The notes: generated from the sequence alone by a model not told the origin. 64,000 bases of DNA from Amblyornis subalaris (GCA_018881555.1 JACAXG010000133.1:124001-188000), one strand, 5' to 3'; counted from the first letter of the stretch, positions 13,501 through 26,365 are shown. Made by a program: numbers and translations.

Positions 13501-15998
13501 GTCCTCATCCCCACATGTGATATTTTAAATCAATTTGTATTATTTTAGAAAGCTTCCTGATCTTTCTCTGACTCAGCATCAACAGATTTAATGCAAGATT
13601 TGACTAATATTCCTTAAGGTACATTTTTAGATATTAAATGAAAAGACCAGTTATTCCTAAGTAGTAAAGCATTTCATCCCTGATCAAGGTTTTCATGTCC
13701 TTGAAGACACAAATTATTCAAAGTATTTTGTAACCTGTTGAGAATGTTATATCACCTTCAACAACATCTTTATTGCTCAAGTAAAATAAGGAATATACAA
13801 TGAGCAAGATACAAAGGCTTCATTGCTCAAGGACAGCAGATCCTTCTGCCAGAGTGCAATGCTAAAGTATGCAGGAACTGTAGTTTTTCTAGTATTTGCC
13901 CAAAGCTCAGAAATGAACTCCTGTAGGCACTTAGGATCATCACAGGCTGCATGACCTTCTATTGTGCAAAATCTAAATCTTAGAGTCCTCTAACTTATAA
14001 AATCACAGCAGCACTAAATGCTTTATATTAAAACAAAACAATAAAAATCCCNAATAATGCCAGCCACAAACATATAAAAACCCTACTGAAACAAAGCCTT
14101 TGCTGAGATCTGCTTTTCTTCTTTTGAGACTGGTGAAAGGACAAAGACTGTGGCAAAAAATGGCAATCACACAAATTAGTTATAATAAAAAATAAAATAG
14201 GCTTGTTGTCTGTCTCCTAGTATGAGAGCCATGTGTGGCATGCCTACAGTTAAACATCTCCCGTCTCCTGTCGTAGTTCCTACTGACTTTTGGAGAGCAT
14301 CCTGACCTGTGTGATCCCCCAAACCATGCCTGGAAGTGCCCGGGAGAGTACTCAAAGGTTAAGAATATGCAAGGGATCATGTCAACATGTATTCGGTATG
14401 GATATTCATAGGCCAATGAACCACCTCTATGTAATTTTCTTGTCTAGATGTAGTGTAGATGTAGNGTAGAGTAAGAGCCAATGTAGTCTGTTAGAAAATA
14501 AGATGCAGCAGAAATGAGAAAAAGGGCAGACTCGGATGAAAAGGGAAGAGCAAGTTCAGCAGAGTTTACAGCATATTACTGAGGCAGAAATGCAGATCTA
14601 GGTGTTTAATATCACACTGCAGGCTAAACAGCACTATCTGTATCATCTGGAAGTGGGATGCCAACGTAATGAAGCACTGTTTATTAAACCTTTTTGAAGG
14701 AGAGTTGGAAGGAATGCTATCCCTCTACATCTGTCCAGGGAAATGCTCCGAAAAAGAGTTATAGGCTGCATGGAGAGTCCTACTTTTCTCCCTAGCTCAA
14801 TGTAGAATGCTTTTCTTCATCCTGGATACTCTACCCAGTCCTCACTTCTTATGCAGCCTTCCCATGTATACCTGCTTTCTTAGGTTGGCCCTGACAGTAA
14901 ATGTCTGCGAGACCAGGATTGCAGAAAGCAACAGTTCCTAAGACAAGGACTGTAGCAAGCAGTGGTTCTTATTTCAAAGGCAGGTCTCTCAAAACTGTGG
15001 AGTTGGCCTTTTATCAGATATAGGATTTGCACTGATACCTGGCATTATTTTCTCAGGATCAACCAGAACAGAATCATAGGGAACCAGCACTGCAAGACTG
15101 AAAAATGGCAGTGGATCCTAGGAAATATTCATAAAGCAGCATTANGTCCTGAGTTTCTGCAAAAATCATGCCCTAGCATAGCTGTTAGAGGGGCCTGGAT
15201 AGCAGGAATGCACTCCTATAGCTGAAGCTCCAGCAGATTCTTAATTGAAGTGCTCCTTCATGCTCTGGTAGCCAAATGCCACTTTCAAAAATTACATTAG
15301 CCAAACTTTCCTTATCATTGCATTTCTTCCTTCTGTAATGTTTGCATGCCAGTGGCATTTTTGCTGAACTTGAATTTGCTGAGCAAGCTAAGGAGGCACA
15401 AACATTTTTTATTGCTGTACAAACAGGATGGGTATAGGTGCCTTCTAGTCACAATGCTGTGTTGACGTAAAGCAGCTGTGTAGTTCCATCCCTCCCACTT
15501 GAAGATCAGGTTTGTCCCTGCTCCTCAGATTGCAGCTGCATTTTGCAGAGGCAGCCACAAAGCTTTTCATCAATTCTAAACACTTGTTTGGTATCTTTGC
15601 TTCCTTAACCAAACTTTTGTGTGAGTTGAGTCCATGTGATTTCATTATTTTGTAGTAAAACATAAAAATCTGTCCTTACAGGTGACAACAATAAAATAAC
15701 CTCCTCACCATTTCTTTTGAGTCAGAAAAACTAAACAACAGTTTTGACTGGGACTTTTTTATACTATTTTCTTAATGTCTGGTTGTAAAACCGTTAGCTT
15801 ATAATTTTATTCTAGAATGTTTCCTTCCCTTCCCCCACATTTTTGCTAAAGTAATCTGTATTTTCCAGCAGCAATAGGGAAACTTTGCCCTGCAGCAATC
15901 CCATAAACACTTGCAAAAAGCATAATTTTTCACAGTCCTATATTCATAAGGCAAAAAGTGGGTAGCTTCACGCAGCAATAGTGAAGGGCTGCAGACAG
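10521..15998. other. Unique non-coding DNA
   Basis: Frames reach at most 91 codons (11222-11497, minus) and overlap other frames on the opposite strand. None is recognisable. A 12-base A run lies near 12377. A 9-bp hairpin at 10832-10852 is the only compact inverted repeat I saw. Confidence 0.55.
10832..10852. repeat. Perfect 9-bp inverted repeat with 3-base loop
   Basis: TCCATTCAC and its exact complement GTGAATGGA are separated by GGG. There is no downstream T run or gene context, so no terminator or regulatory role is claimed. Confidence 0.6.
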
Positions 15999-16190
15999 GC
16001 TGTCTAGTGGATTGTGCACTAGGCTGGGATCCAGGAATGCTTGAATCCTAGTGCTGGCGCTTCCACCAGCTTGCTGTGTGGTCTTGGGCCTGAGCAAGCC
16101 GCAGCTCTGTCTCACAAGCTGCCCATGTGTAAAAGGAGGATAATAACATTTGCCTGTTTCACAGGAGTCAACACCCCTGTGTTAATGTTT
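15999..16190 (+). repeat. MIR/CORE-SINE-like element
   Basis: The order of motifs follows the MIR family of tRNA-derived SINEs. An A-box-like TGTCTAGTGG lies at 16001. A B-box-like GCTTGAATCCT follows at 16039-16049. Next comes the core-type segment GCTTGCTGTGTGGTCTTGGG near 16069-16088. The block CATGTGTAAAAGGAGGATAA and a TTCACAGG segment come last, matching MIR 'catctgtaaaatggggataa' and 'cctcacagg'. MIR and related CORE-SINEs are ancient amniote elements and persist in birds as low-copy diverged relics. The copy cannot encode protein. It is noticeably richer in G+C than its surroundings. Confidence 0.75.
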
Positions 16191-17353
16191 TTGCAGAACT
16201 CTGAAAAACTAAAGAACTACCAAAGTGTTAAAGCCTTCTGCCAAGCAAGGCATTTGTCTTTACATTTAGAATAAAACTGCTTTAGTGAGCAAAAACATTT
16301 CAACCACTTCCAAAGCTTTACACTGTTGGATATTCAGTGATGTTTTGAATTGATATGAGTCAAATTAGAAAGAATTTTTAAAAAGAGGAACAAAGCAGTG
16401 GTTTTGCACTTTCTGTGCAGTTCAGTGGACTTATTTATCCCTTTGTCACGTGCTCTGTATTTTGTATTGCACACTAGCCGAATGCTAGATTCCTAGATCC
16501 ACTTCTGAATTTAGACAAGTGCAATCTATTGAACTCATGTGGTCTTTCTTTTTGTTTGCACATCTGACATATATACAGTAAATCTTTTTAGTAAAGTTAA
16601 ACTAGCTGACATTACAAGGTATGCAAAATAAAATCGGGATAATCCATGATAATATTGCCCCAGTCAAGTGCAATGTTAATTCTATCCTCTTGNGCTATCA
16701 AAGCACTAAGCCTTCCAAAGGCAGAGAGTGTCTGCTGTCATGCTGGGAGTCCTGCATTTAACCTGACTCAGACATGAAGATGCACTTTGAGAGAAATTCT
16801 TTGCACAAGTTCTGTAAAATACATCGTGTGGAGGTCTGGGAGGANAGGAGAGCTAATTTTAATTTTTTTAATAGAAAATCCTCCTCCCTCCCTCTCCCCA
16901 GTACAGCTCCAGGAGTGGATGAAGCCACATGTGAACTGAGGTTGAATTTCAAGGGTTATTTTGGTCAACATGACAAATGTTTCAGAAACCAGGAAGCATT
17001 TTGTTGAATATTTCTGTCATGCCATTTTTAAGNATCTCCTGTGATTCAAATGTCAGAAAGCAGTAACTAGTGTTAAGAAGTCAATGCCCAACAACTTTCA
17101 GATAAAAGCTGCATCTGCCTCTCTGAGTTCTTTCTCTGCTTCATTCCAATGAAACCTTTATTCTTAAGACTTTTCTCTAATGCGAATTACTGTATTTGAG
17201 TATTATCGGTAAGAAGGGAGTTAGAACACATAATTTTTGTTACTTGATATTTAATAATATTGCACACATATACAATGTTATATTTTGTATAATTATATAT
17301 GAATGCATACAATTTAACTGTAACTCATGTAAGACATATTTAATTATTAGCAT
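16191..17353. other. Unique A+T-rich non-coding DNA
   Basis: Three overlapping frames of 64-77 codons on both strands around 16758-17007 include an N and have no recognisable product. The end of the interval (17230-17350) is very A+T-rich with TATATA-type stretches. No element was recognised. Confidence 0.55.
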
Positions 17354-17488
17354 AATAGAATCATAGAATCGTTTGTGTTGGAAGGGACCTTAAAGATCAT
17401 CTAGTTCCAACGCTCCTGCCACAAGCAAGGACACTTTCCGCTAGACCAAGTTGCTTAAAGGCCCATCCAGCCTTGAAAACTTCCAAGT
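17354..17488 (-). repeat. CR1 LINE 3' end (5'-truncated), minus strand
   Basis: The left edge carries ATAGAATCATAGAATC, the complement of the CR1 tail. It runs into TTGGAAGGGACCTTAAAGAT, then CATCTAGTTCCAAC and CACTAGACCAAG-type CR1 sequence, and ends near GCCCATCCAGCCTTGAAAAC. The 3' end lies on the left, so the element is on the minus strand. About 135 bases remain. Confidence 0.92.
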
Positions 17489-20400
17489 GTCAGACATGGA
17501 CAATGTGTAGCTGAATTTTTGATGACAAATTTTTGACCTTTTCTGGCCAATGACAAGGCTGAACAACACAGAGCTGTAGATAAGAGATTCTCAGGAATAT
17601 GTAAACATCCACCTTCTTCAGAGAAATATTCTTCAGAGGATATTTTCAAATTTAAGAACCAATATTTTTTCCTTTTTAAATGTCTCTTGCAAGATAATTT
17701 AAACTATATTACATTCTTCAGCTTCTGACACCACAAATCAGTTTCCGTATTTTTATATCGAGATTTGTTATATTTTATTGGTATAGCAGGCATAAGGAAG
17801 TAATCCAAATCTGTCATCTTTAAGCTAGGGGAATGAGCACACCAACAGAATCACTTTTGGGCACCTTTTTAAAACATCCTTTAAAAATTCCAGAAGTCTC
17901 ACTCTAATCTTCTTGACAGAATCCTGCACACAGAGGCAGAAGAAGAGGATTAAATGAAAATTGTTTGAGAATAATGAGTGAGTGATTTCCAGGTACCATT
18001 TCTACCTACCTTGTTACTCCTGCAATTTTGTTTGAATTGTAAAATTAGCATTTTGCATTGAAATTTATCCAACGTCTCACATTTTTATAAGGAGACACTG
18101 ATTTCCTTTACTGATTGGCTGAATGACTTGGTACAACAAGTCATACTCTATGCCTGGCACAGGCCCTTTACACTGTAGCTTCCACTTCTATAATTTTCTC
18201 ATTGGTAAAAAAATTGTGTTACTTTTCTTTAGACAAGATTGTGGAACCTGGAGATGGAAAAAATATACCAGTGTCAAAAAAACCCTACTTAAACCCATCT
18301 GGGCTTTTTGTTCACAGTGCAGGAATCTGTCTTAGATATTTTTTCCCATTTTAATAGTTCCACGACAAGATTTGCTACTGCTTTCCTCAGAAAAAAAAGC
18401 ATTCTACAGGATCCTCAAGATCAAGAAACAGTTTCAAATATGTGGCCTATATTTGACATTTCTGCATTTTTTTTCTAGATATATTTCCCCTGTTTATATT
18501 CTAAGAAATGGCTTACCTCACTGGTATTTATAGCAAGCAGAGATTTGTAGACCATTCTTGAAATAGACAGACAGGAAATTGGTCTAGATTTACAGTATGC
18601 TCAACTCTGTGAANCATCCAAACCCATAATAGCATGAACTAATTTCTGCTAACTCTGCTCCTGCACTTTTATGTTCCAACTGCACTTGGAGGACTGGAGT
18701 GGCACATAACCCGCCGTGTACAACTACACAGTGGTTATTGCTTTTTCTCTTTTAGCAGATAATCTTGCAAGGAATAAAATTCACAGGAATTATCTTGTGT
18801 TATCAAAATAGGCATGTTATATCCTACATACATAGTGTAACCTCAGCTAAGGGCCTGTATTTAGTAGAGAGCACTGTATCCTGCTGCTGAAGTACTTTCT
18901 CAATAATGCAGTAATTGAGGTTGAGAATTAGCAAGACAGCTGGACACATGCAGAAGGTTTACAAAGGTTTTAGATGTTAAAAATAATAATTTAAAAGCTG
19001 TAATATGATTTAGACTTGATTAGATTAGAAGCTTTTTACCTCCTTTAGTTACTCCCAACTTAAAAAGAGCAGTTTGAATTTTTCTACCTGGTCTTTCCTG
19101 TGTAACTGAAATTGGGCTTATCAAAGGAGAAGTTAAATACACTGGATCTCTTCCATCACTTTTTACTGGCTATTGGGTTGGAAAAAGACCACCACCACAC
19201 TAATGCAAAATAGCCATGAGATATACCTGTCTTCTGTTTGTGTAATTCCTTACTCTCTGTTTATATGTAGTAGAATAATATTGCACTTACTGGTCCTTTA
19301 TCCTTGAAACATCTTTGGAGCAGAGGTAATCTTTGAGTTTCTGTATCTTTCCTTCTACCTCCTTGTATTACGAGTGCAGTCTGTCACTAAAACTCAATTT
19401 AATCTCTGAAAACCACTAAAATAAGCTGCCTTTCTGCTGTGGAAACAGGTAGTTTATTTGATGCAGCCTGACTTTATTGTTTTATAAAACTTTGATCTGC
19501 CCATCTTCAGTTCTCTGAGTGTCTGCAGGAAGTGTAAGGATCATCATCAGGAATATTACAACTGCACAATAACAGTAGGAACAGGTAATGCCAACAGGTC
19601 TGCAAGGAACTGCAAGCAAGAGCACTCACCTCTAAGAATTACAATGGAGAAAAGAGGACTCCTGATGAAATGACTTTACAAGAGAGTTGACTGNGTAAAT
19701 CTCAGGAATGATAAGATGTTTCTTCCGATAACTGAGAAATTCTGATTATTTCCAAAGTAGGAATATAGTTAGGAACTTACATCAACTCACTTAGAGTGAA
19801 TAAATAATGGCAATAAGAAATAAATGGGTTTTTCTTTTTTATTTTTGAATTTCATAATCACACTATGATCTCACATTGTTAACAACTTTTTTAGCTAAAT
19901 CTGATACTATGGTTATCTATAAAAAGTTAATTTCAAGACTATAGTAGTGATTCATTTAATGAAGAATATACTTTCGATGAATATTAAAATGGGTCTAAAT
20001 TACTTTTTTTTTCAAAAATAAATGGATTGTCTTCATGCAAATTAAAAAATCAACATCGAACAACAATGTCNTATGATATAGGACACCAGTAACAGAAAAA
20101 TCAGCAGAAAATTTTCTGAGTAGATTACTGATAAATCACGAGTTGAGGTTTGTTTAAACAGATGGTTTGCGGGTTAGCTTCCAATAAGACACATAACATT
20201 CACAAAAGGCCTAATCAAATAAATTATTACCTTAAAACAAAAGCAGATTCACTGGTATGTATATCTACTAAAATTACTCGAGAAGTTTTGCCATTAAAAG
20301 ATGAGGCAATGTGCTGAAAGAAGACAAAATGATTAAAGGAAGAGAGAGCTGGTTTATTTCAATTTAAAAAGACAAGAAATCTGTCAGGACTGATAAAGTA

Positions 20401-20537
20401 TTTTCCTCTTCTAGTGAGAAATGGAAAGTTGCGACTTAGATTCTGCTCAGTATAACTGCTCTGTGGGTGTTAATTTTTCTAATTATTGTTCATTATCTAT
20501 GAAGGAATGAGTAGAAGACCAACTGAAAGACTTTCTG
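17489..20537. other. Unique A+T-rich non-coding DNA
   Basis: Only one frame of at least 60 codons occurs (18123-18335, plus, 70 codons) and it is not recognisable. T and A runs are common around 18180-18490 and 19830-20010. No transposon was recognised. Confidence 0.55.
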
Positions 20538-20755
20538 ATCTAAGATATGGACAGCAATTACATGTTCCTTGAAACTTCTTCGTGTGGATACAGAGCATTA
20601 GGGCTAGAGTGGAGAATGACTGGGACTTTGCCATGAGTTTTTGCTCATCTAAGATATGGACAGCAATTACATGTTCCTTGAAACTTCTTCNTGTGGATAC
20701 AGAGCATTAGGGCTAGAGTGGAGAATGACTGGGACTTTGCCATGAGTTTTTGCTC
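20538..20755. repeat. Tandem duplication, two 109-bp copies
   Basis: Positions 20538-20646 are repeated immediately at 20647-20755 with a period of 109. The only difference I see is one N at 20692 in the second copy, where the first has G. Both copies begin ATCTAAGATATGGACAGC and end GAGTTTTTGCTC. No coding frame spans them. This is either a very recent tandem duplication or an assembly artefact at a contig join. Confidence 0.92.
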
Positions 20756-21733
20756 AAAAGACCCCTAAACCTCTCAGCAATTTTTTTTTTTAGGAATAGT
20801 TTAATATTTTGCAATTATCATTGTTAGGTCAACAGATAAGAAAACCAGATTTTGGCCACATGGCTTCAAAGAAATACAGGAGAAATTGGACCAAGAGAGA
20901 CAAAGCAAACAAGTCCTGCGTCCTGCACATGGCTTTGACTTCCAGTGATTTCTCTCATGTCCTGATGTCTTTTAGCAGTAATTCAATTTTCATGAGAACC
21001 AGTGTCTCCTGGGTCTGTCACCCAGAGCTGTGCTTACAGTCATATTGTTGCCTGTTATACTTCAAGCTGACAGAGCTGATTCAATGCAGAAAGCCTAAAG
21101 CTCCATCATGCCTTGCCTTGCCTTCTCTTCCCTTCCTTTCCCTTTCCTGCCTTCCTTTTATAGGTAGGTATGTACCAGAGCAGGTTCAGAGTGGAACTGT
21201 TCTTCCAGAAGAAAGTGTGGAATTTCCTACTTACTAGGTTAAGTACTTCCCAAAGTAGTCAGTGAGCTTTTTACGTCAATGGCTGGGCAGGATGACGAGA
21301 GGGTTCTCATGGTTTCTGAAATTCCTGTTCAATATGCCAATCTTAGAGACCTGCCACAGTCTCTTATATTCTTGATACGTTCTCTCTTTTCTCAAAGCCC
21401 TGGACAAACGACACAAGTTTTAATTTTACAAGCAATCTTGCTNGATTTGTTAAAAGTTTTTTTTATTATATGCTTTTAAAACATGCTACTCTGTTATTTT
21501 GATACTATTTTGCTCTCATTTCTGTATGGCTGCTGCACAATGAAATCTTAATTATTTTTATGGGTTAGTCTTTAGTATTGTAAACGCAGTGGACTGACTT
21601 TTAAATTTTTCCCAGTTTGCCCATTAAATCTATTTAAACACATTTTAATGTGATAGAGAAATGTGTTTAGATTGCCTGTGGTTTTGCTTGTCTATCAATG
21701 AAATGCTACTTAAATATATTTAAATTAGTTTAA
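20756..21733. other. Non-coding DNA with pyrimidine tract
   Basis: The interval holds a 142-codon plus-strand frame at 20809-21237, the longest N-free frame in the window. Its product shows no domain, and its C-terminal part is the translation of the pyrimidine tract at 21111-21157. I do not consider it a gene. Confidence 0.5.
21111..21157. repeat. Polypyrimidine tract (CCTTG/CCTTT-like pentamers)
   Basis: The tract begins as CCTTG pentamers and decays into mixed C and T, almost without purines on the plus strand. It belongs to the same general low-complexity class as the AGGAA array near 35.6 kb. Confidence 0.65.
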
Positions 21734-21750
21734 ACACACACACACACACA
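21734..21750. repeat. (CA)n microsatellite
   Basis: About eight uninterrupted AC units lie 54 bases before the LTR-like element that starts at 21805. Confidence 0.85.
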
Positions 21751-21804
21751 TTCCTGGGAAAGGAAATTTCAGAGCTTTCTTGTTTAATAATACTGATATG
21801 CTTC

Positions 21805-23231
21805 TGTCATGGTTTGACCCAGTGTGAGACAACTCTGATTGGTTAAAAACAGGTAAANGACAGTTACATAGACCACTTAGTGTTCATGTGACATCTCTCT
21901 GGAAGGAATGTTGTAAATATCACCCAGGAAGTAAGGGTCACTTCCTCACTTCCTCTCTTGTTTCCTGCTGACCACTAGGAAGGGACAGGCTTCCCCCCAC
22001 CCCCNGGCCAGGGGCGCATGTCCCAGGGGGCCGGCAGGGGCAGCCNGCCTCACCCCCCACCGGTCCTGTGCTGTTCTGGACCTAAGAGGAGCTGGTCTAT
22101 TGCCATCTGGGCCAAGGCCAAACACAGAAGCAGCTAAGCAGAGCCAAGCTACGCAGAGAGAGCCNAGATTTGCTGGAGAAGAAAAAGCACTCTCTTTCGG
22201 AGGTGTATGGGTGAGATCGAAGAGTGACCTTGCTTTTGTAGATAAGGGATTTAAGTAGCAACCAAAAGACTTCTTAAAAATTTGGATGGCTGCCAGTGCA
22301 GAGAAGCGTGCAGGGGAGAAGGAGCCTNGGGCCCGGGAAAGCAAGCCTCCTGTCTTATGGGAGCATGTAAACTGTTATAAATACTTTTGTAGGCATTTTC
22401 TGCAAATATTAACATCTTCTCTAAGCTAGAGAGAAAGGAAAGCAGTCACGTGAAAGACTAAATATGGAGACCAGNAGCCCAAGGAAGAGAGGACAAGGAG
22501 TGGCAGACAATGCCAGAGAAGCCATCTTTACCAGAATCGGGATCCATCTTTTTCTGTGAGCTGTGCTGTGTGATCTGGAATAATGCCAAACTAAGTTTCT
22601 CTTTAAATCACAATTTAGATGTGGGGGAGTGAGAAATTCAACAACCTAAAATAAGAACATTTTTATGTTGTGTGCAGATGAAATTTGCAGCCTTTGGAGA
22701 TTATGAGTAAAGCAGGAGCCTGTACCTGAGTGCCTTTAGACCGGAATGACTTACCCTTAAAATGTTTAACCCCATCAGACTTTTCTTGTGACCCACAAAC
22801 TGTGGAGTGTATTGTGNGAGAGAGGATACACCACTGCAAAAACCTGGGNGGGCTGTGGTGTTTCTGGAAGGTTTGGAACCACACTGAAGATACTTAGGGA
22901 ACTTTCTTCCATGGGATGGATCCCACTACACTACAGAAAGAACCCTCTTTATCCCTTAAAGTGGCAAAAAGAACTCGTAATCATAAGATCAGAATCTCAT
23001 GTTTATATCCTTTGCGTGATCAGTGAGAAGGATTGGANTGTATGGGAGGAGAATGATATTTGTACATTATGCCTTAATATTTTATTATTTTCTGTTCTTT
23101 CTATTCTTAGTAGAGTTTGTAAATAAATTATTTAATCATTTTTCAAGTTTGCAGCCTGTTTTTGCTGTCTCCTCTCCTCTGAAGAATATAGAGTGGGGAT
23201 CTGGAGTTTGCCTCCAGGTTAACCCTTGACA
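21805..23231 (+). mobile_element. ERV-derived LTR-like element, 1.43 kb
   Basis: The element opens TGTCATGGTTTGACCC and closes GGTTAACCCTTGACA. The ends are imperfect inverted copies and start TG and finish CA, as LTRs do. A TATA-like TTATAAATA lies at 22375 and an AATAAA poly(A) signal at 23122. The first 550 bases are G+C- and CpG-richer than the flanks, like other bird LTR 5' parts. No gag, pol or env coding sequence is present, so it is probably a solo LTR or a non-autonomous derivative. The flanking pentamers GCTTC and ACTTT agree at only three of five positions, so a target duplication is unproven. At 1.43 kb it is long for an LTR, and a composite of LTR and internal sequence is possible. 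Several Ns suggest assembly ambiguity from related copies. Confidence 0.65.
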
Positions 23232-26200
23232 ACTTTATAGCTAAAAGTTCTTATTTTCACTCCAAAAGATGTGCTTTTTAGTTAAATATTTGAAATAAAG
23301 AAATTATATATTTATAGTAAATTCAGAAGAAAGAAGTAAGGAAAATATCTTTAATTGAACCTCTCAGGGAATACATTTTAGTAGAAAAGTCTAATATTTG
23401 GAGTCCATTTTGGATAACAATTTAAAATTAAGCTGTATAAAATGGAGCAGAATAGCACAGAAAAAATCCTTGAGTCTGATCTCTGCATTAGCAGAGATCA
23501 CTGATTATATTGGACTTTTAATCTCTGATGTCTATAGTTTTGCTACGGGGAATCTATTCTACCATATGTTTGATGTGTTGAAAGCTCCTCTACTAATGGA
23601 TGTGAAAAGGGCAAAGAAAACAATAACAGTAATATTGCTGACAATAACAACAACAATGATGACAATAATAGTATTAGTAGATGAAACCTTCCTGAGGAAC
23701 TCCTGATGCAATTGGAGATCAGTGCAAGATATTCTTCCTGAATGTGCAACTGTCTGTACAGAGGTAGCAAGTTGCACAGCTCTTTTTCTCTCACTGCTGA
23801 TGCATTATTTTTTCCCATGCTGTGTTTTGCAACATTTGAAGCCAGAAGACAGATCTCCAAAGCATGAAAAATGTATATAGATTTTTTTTTATGCTTAAAA
23901 GCAATCTACCTCCACTGGCAACTGGGCATGTTGCAGGTGGATTGTAATTTAAAAAGCATAAAATTTACATAATTACCAGTTATAGGGCTGTATTAGTAAA
24001 CATTTCAGTTTTTGCTTCTGCAATTGTAAGTATAAAAGCAGCTGTTTCAGAAAAATTCTGTGATTATCACAGTTAATTAATTTACCTGAAAGACAGAAAG
24101 ATAACAAAACCTGATTTGTGTCTCAGAGAATTTGCAAACCTATTCTATACGTACTGCAAGATGACAGTGGCAATGATATACGAATATTTGTCAGACGCAA
24201 CCACAATACAGCTCTAATTTTGAGGTAGAGCAATATTCCTCGGACTGAAGGGGTGACTTTAATGAGAATATAACAAACATTTACTGTGAGCAGTATTTTA
24301 ACATCACTTCTTAGTCAGAAAAGGGAAAGACTGTATTCCTTTTGGTATTTGGGTGCTTGATAATTTTAACCATGTTTTTATTATATTTAATATATCCCAC
24401 TCATTACCTTGACTGTCCAGATAGTAAAAATATCTATGCATAAAAACATATTCAGCAATTATTTAGTTCTAAACCCAAACTCCATAACATGAACAGTATC
24501 NTGTGTCCACAGAGAAAGGTTTAGAAGTTTTCAAAGAAAGCACCTGTGTCCTTGTAAAGGTTCATTCATTAGTGCCAGGAGGAAAATAACCCTGCTTTCG
24601 CATATCCTGTAATCTTATTAAGTATCTAGCTGCCAAAAAACAGCATGTAGGAGACATAATGAAATGAGGATGATCTAGGGAAAAAAAAGTTGTGATTAGC
24701 AGAATTTATGGTGTTTAGAAATTGCAAAGCACAAGAGAGTTGTAGCTTTGGAAATCCAAATATTTCTCTCTGCCTGTTTTATTACTTAAACAGTATCTAG
24801 CCAAAATCCATTTTTGACATACACTGTTTGCAGATAGGACAGGACAGTATGAGAAGGATCCTGTGAAAGGCTTGCTGTTGGCTTTAGTTTCTTTCTTTTC
24901 CCAGATCTTTCTCTCTGAGTAGCTCCAATTGAAGCACCAAGTCCTTCTTTCATTACCCCTTCCATAGAGAAAGCAGAGGAACTATGTGAAATTTAACTCT
25001 CCAAAGAGGTGAGTCAATTGAAGTTTTACAATGTGTGTTATTTAATTTTTAAATCAGTCAATTATCTATTAGGAAACACTCCACAAGCAGAAAAACAATC
25101 TTGCAGTTTGGATTTCTGTGGTACCCACGGCAGCTTACTGAGTTTCAAAATTCTGATTTTCACCCTGCTTTTGAAAAGCCTCTCATTTTCAGAGTGGTTT
25201 TTAAAATCTCATGAACTTTACAGAAGATATGTGACTTCTACCACTGATCTCAAAGTTCTTTGGTGATAAAACCTGCAAGGTCAGTTAATCTGATCATTGA
25301 AGTGCTCAGTGCCAACTGTGTTACAGTTGCCNGATATTGGCTGCAGAGTAGTTCACAGCCACCACAGTCCTATTACTCTCAGAAAGGCTGCTGTAGGCAT
25401 CACTACGCAGGAGCACCTACTCTGGGATTTCTGGAGAGTGAAAGTTTTGTATATATAAAAGAAAGGATGATTTGTAGTAAGTCATGCTCTAAAAGGCAGT
25501 AAATATGTGTGTTGCTGACATAATCTGGGGAAATACTAAATAAGAAAGAATCAAAGGAAGAAGATAATTAAAATAATATATACATCAAATATTTACCCCT
25601 TTCAGAGTTAAAATAGTCATTACATTTTCAGAATCCCAGGCTTTTTGGATCCATAACTATTTCTAAATATCTAGAGGTTTTGAAATTTATCAAAATNTTA
25701 TATTAAATGTTAGTTAGGAGAGGGCTTCAATAAGGTCCNCTGCTATTTAGTAGGCAAAAATGTTAACATCACTTTTTAAAATAACTACATTAATCTTGAA
25801 GATGTACTGCTGCTTTGTTCATAGCTAGTGTGAAATTGATAAAACTGATTCAAGCTGATAAAGGAACAGGAGGATCAGAGATAATAAAAAGGAAGTAGAG
25901 GATTCCTGAGCATCTGATCTTTATATTGTATTAAATAACAATAACTTCAACCACAGTAATTGAATATGTCACTAACCTCACATGTTTTTTGATACATCAA
26001 TTAAAAGTAAAATAAAGTACATCATGGCAAATAAAAGCAAAACAGATATCAAAGGGAAATGTTCAATGAAGGAATAAGTGTAAACTGCTTGGCAGAAGAC
26101 TGAGAAGAAAAAGATATGTCCTCACTCCCGGTAAGTGAAAATGGAACTTCTTTAGCATAAATTGTCTTCTTGGAAATCTTCATAACCTGTTGATCTCAAA

Positions 26201-26365
26201 TTTTGAGGATGCATAGTGGATTCTCACACTGGTTTGATGAGAGGGAGTGTTCTTATTCTTTGGTGAAAAGCCTATTTATGCAGTGATAAAACTGAATAGG
26301 TTTTATTTCTGTCAGTAGGGGTTAAAACATGGCTAAACAAATAGATTGTAATCTGTTGGAAATGC
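23232..26365. other. Unique A+T-rich non-coding DNA
   Basis: Frames of 102 and 105 codons overlap on opposite strands at 23398-23860, both produced by the AAC/AAT-rich tract at 23618-23680. Frames at 25009-25266 and 25260-25502 are unrecognised. No transposon was found. Confidence 0.55.
23618..23680. repeat. Imperfect ACA/ATA trinucleotide-rich tract
   Basis: CAATAACAGTAATATTG and ACAATAACAACAACAATG-type sequence is built from AAC, AAT and ATG triplets. On the minus strand it translates to an isoleucine/valine/leucine run, which creates spurious hydrophobic frames. Confidence 0.6.

Noticed and set aside
16039..16049. B-box-like sequence as a functional tRNA gene
   Set aside because: No cloverleaf or acceptor stem is visible, and the surrounding motif order is that of MIR.
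20809..21237. 142-codon plus-strand open frame
   Set aside because: No domain or family resemblance, and the C-terminal part is the translation of a pyrimidine tract. One frame of this length is expected by chance in 64 kb of both strands.
21946..22344. 132-codon minus-strand open frame
   Set aside because: It lies antisense within the G+C-rich part of the LTR-like element and includes several Ns. LTRs do not encode it.
23398..23860. Hydrophobic frames of about 100 codons on both strands
   Set aside because: They are created by the AAC/AAT-rich tract. Runs of I, V, L and T are composition effects, not membrane segments.
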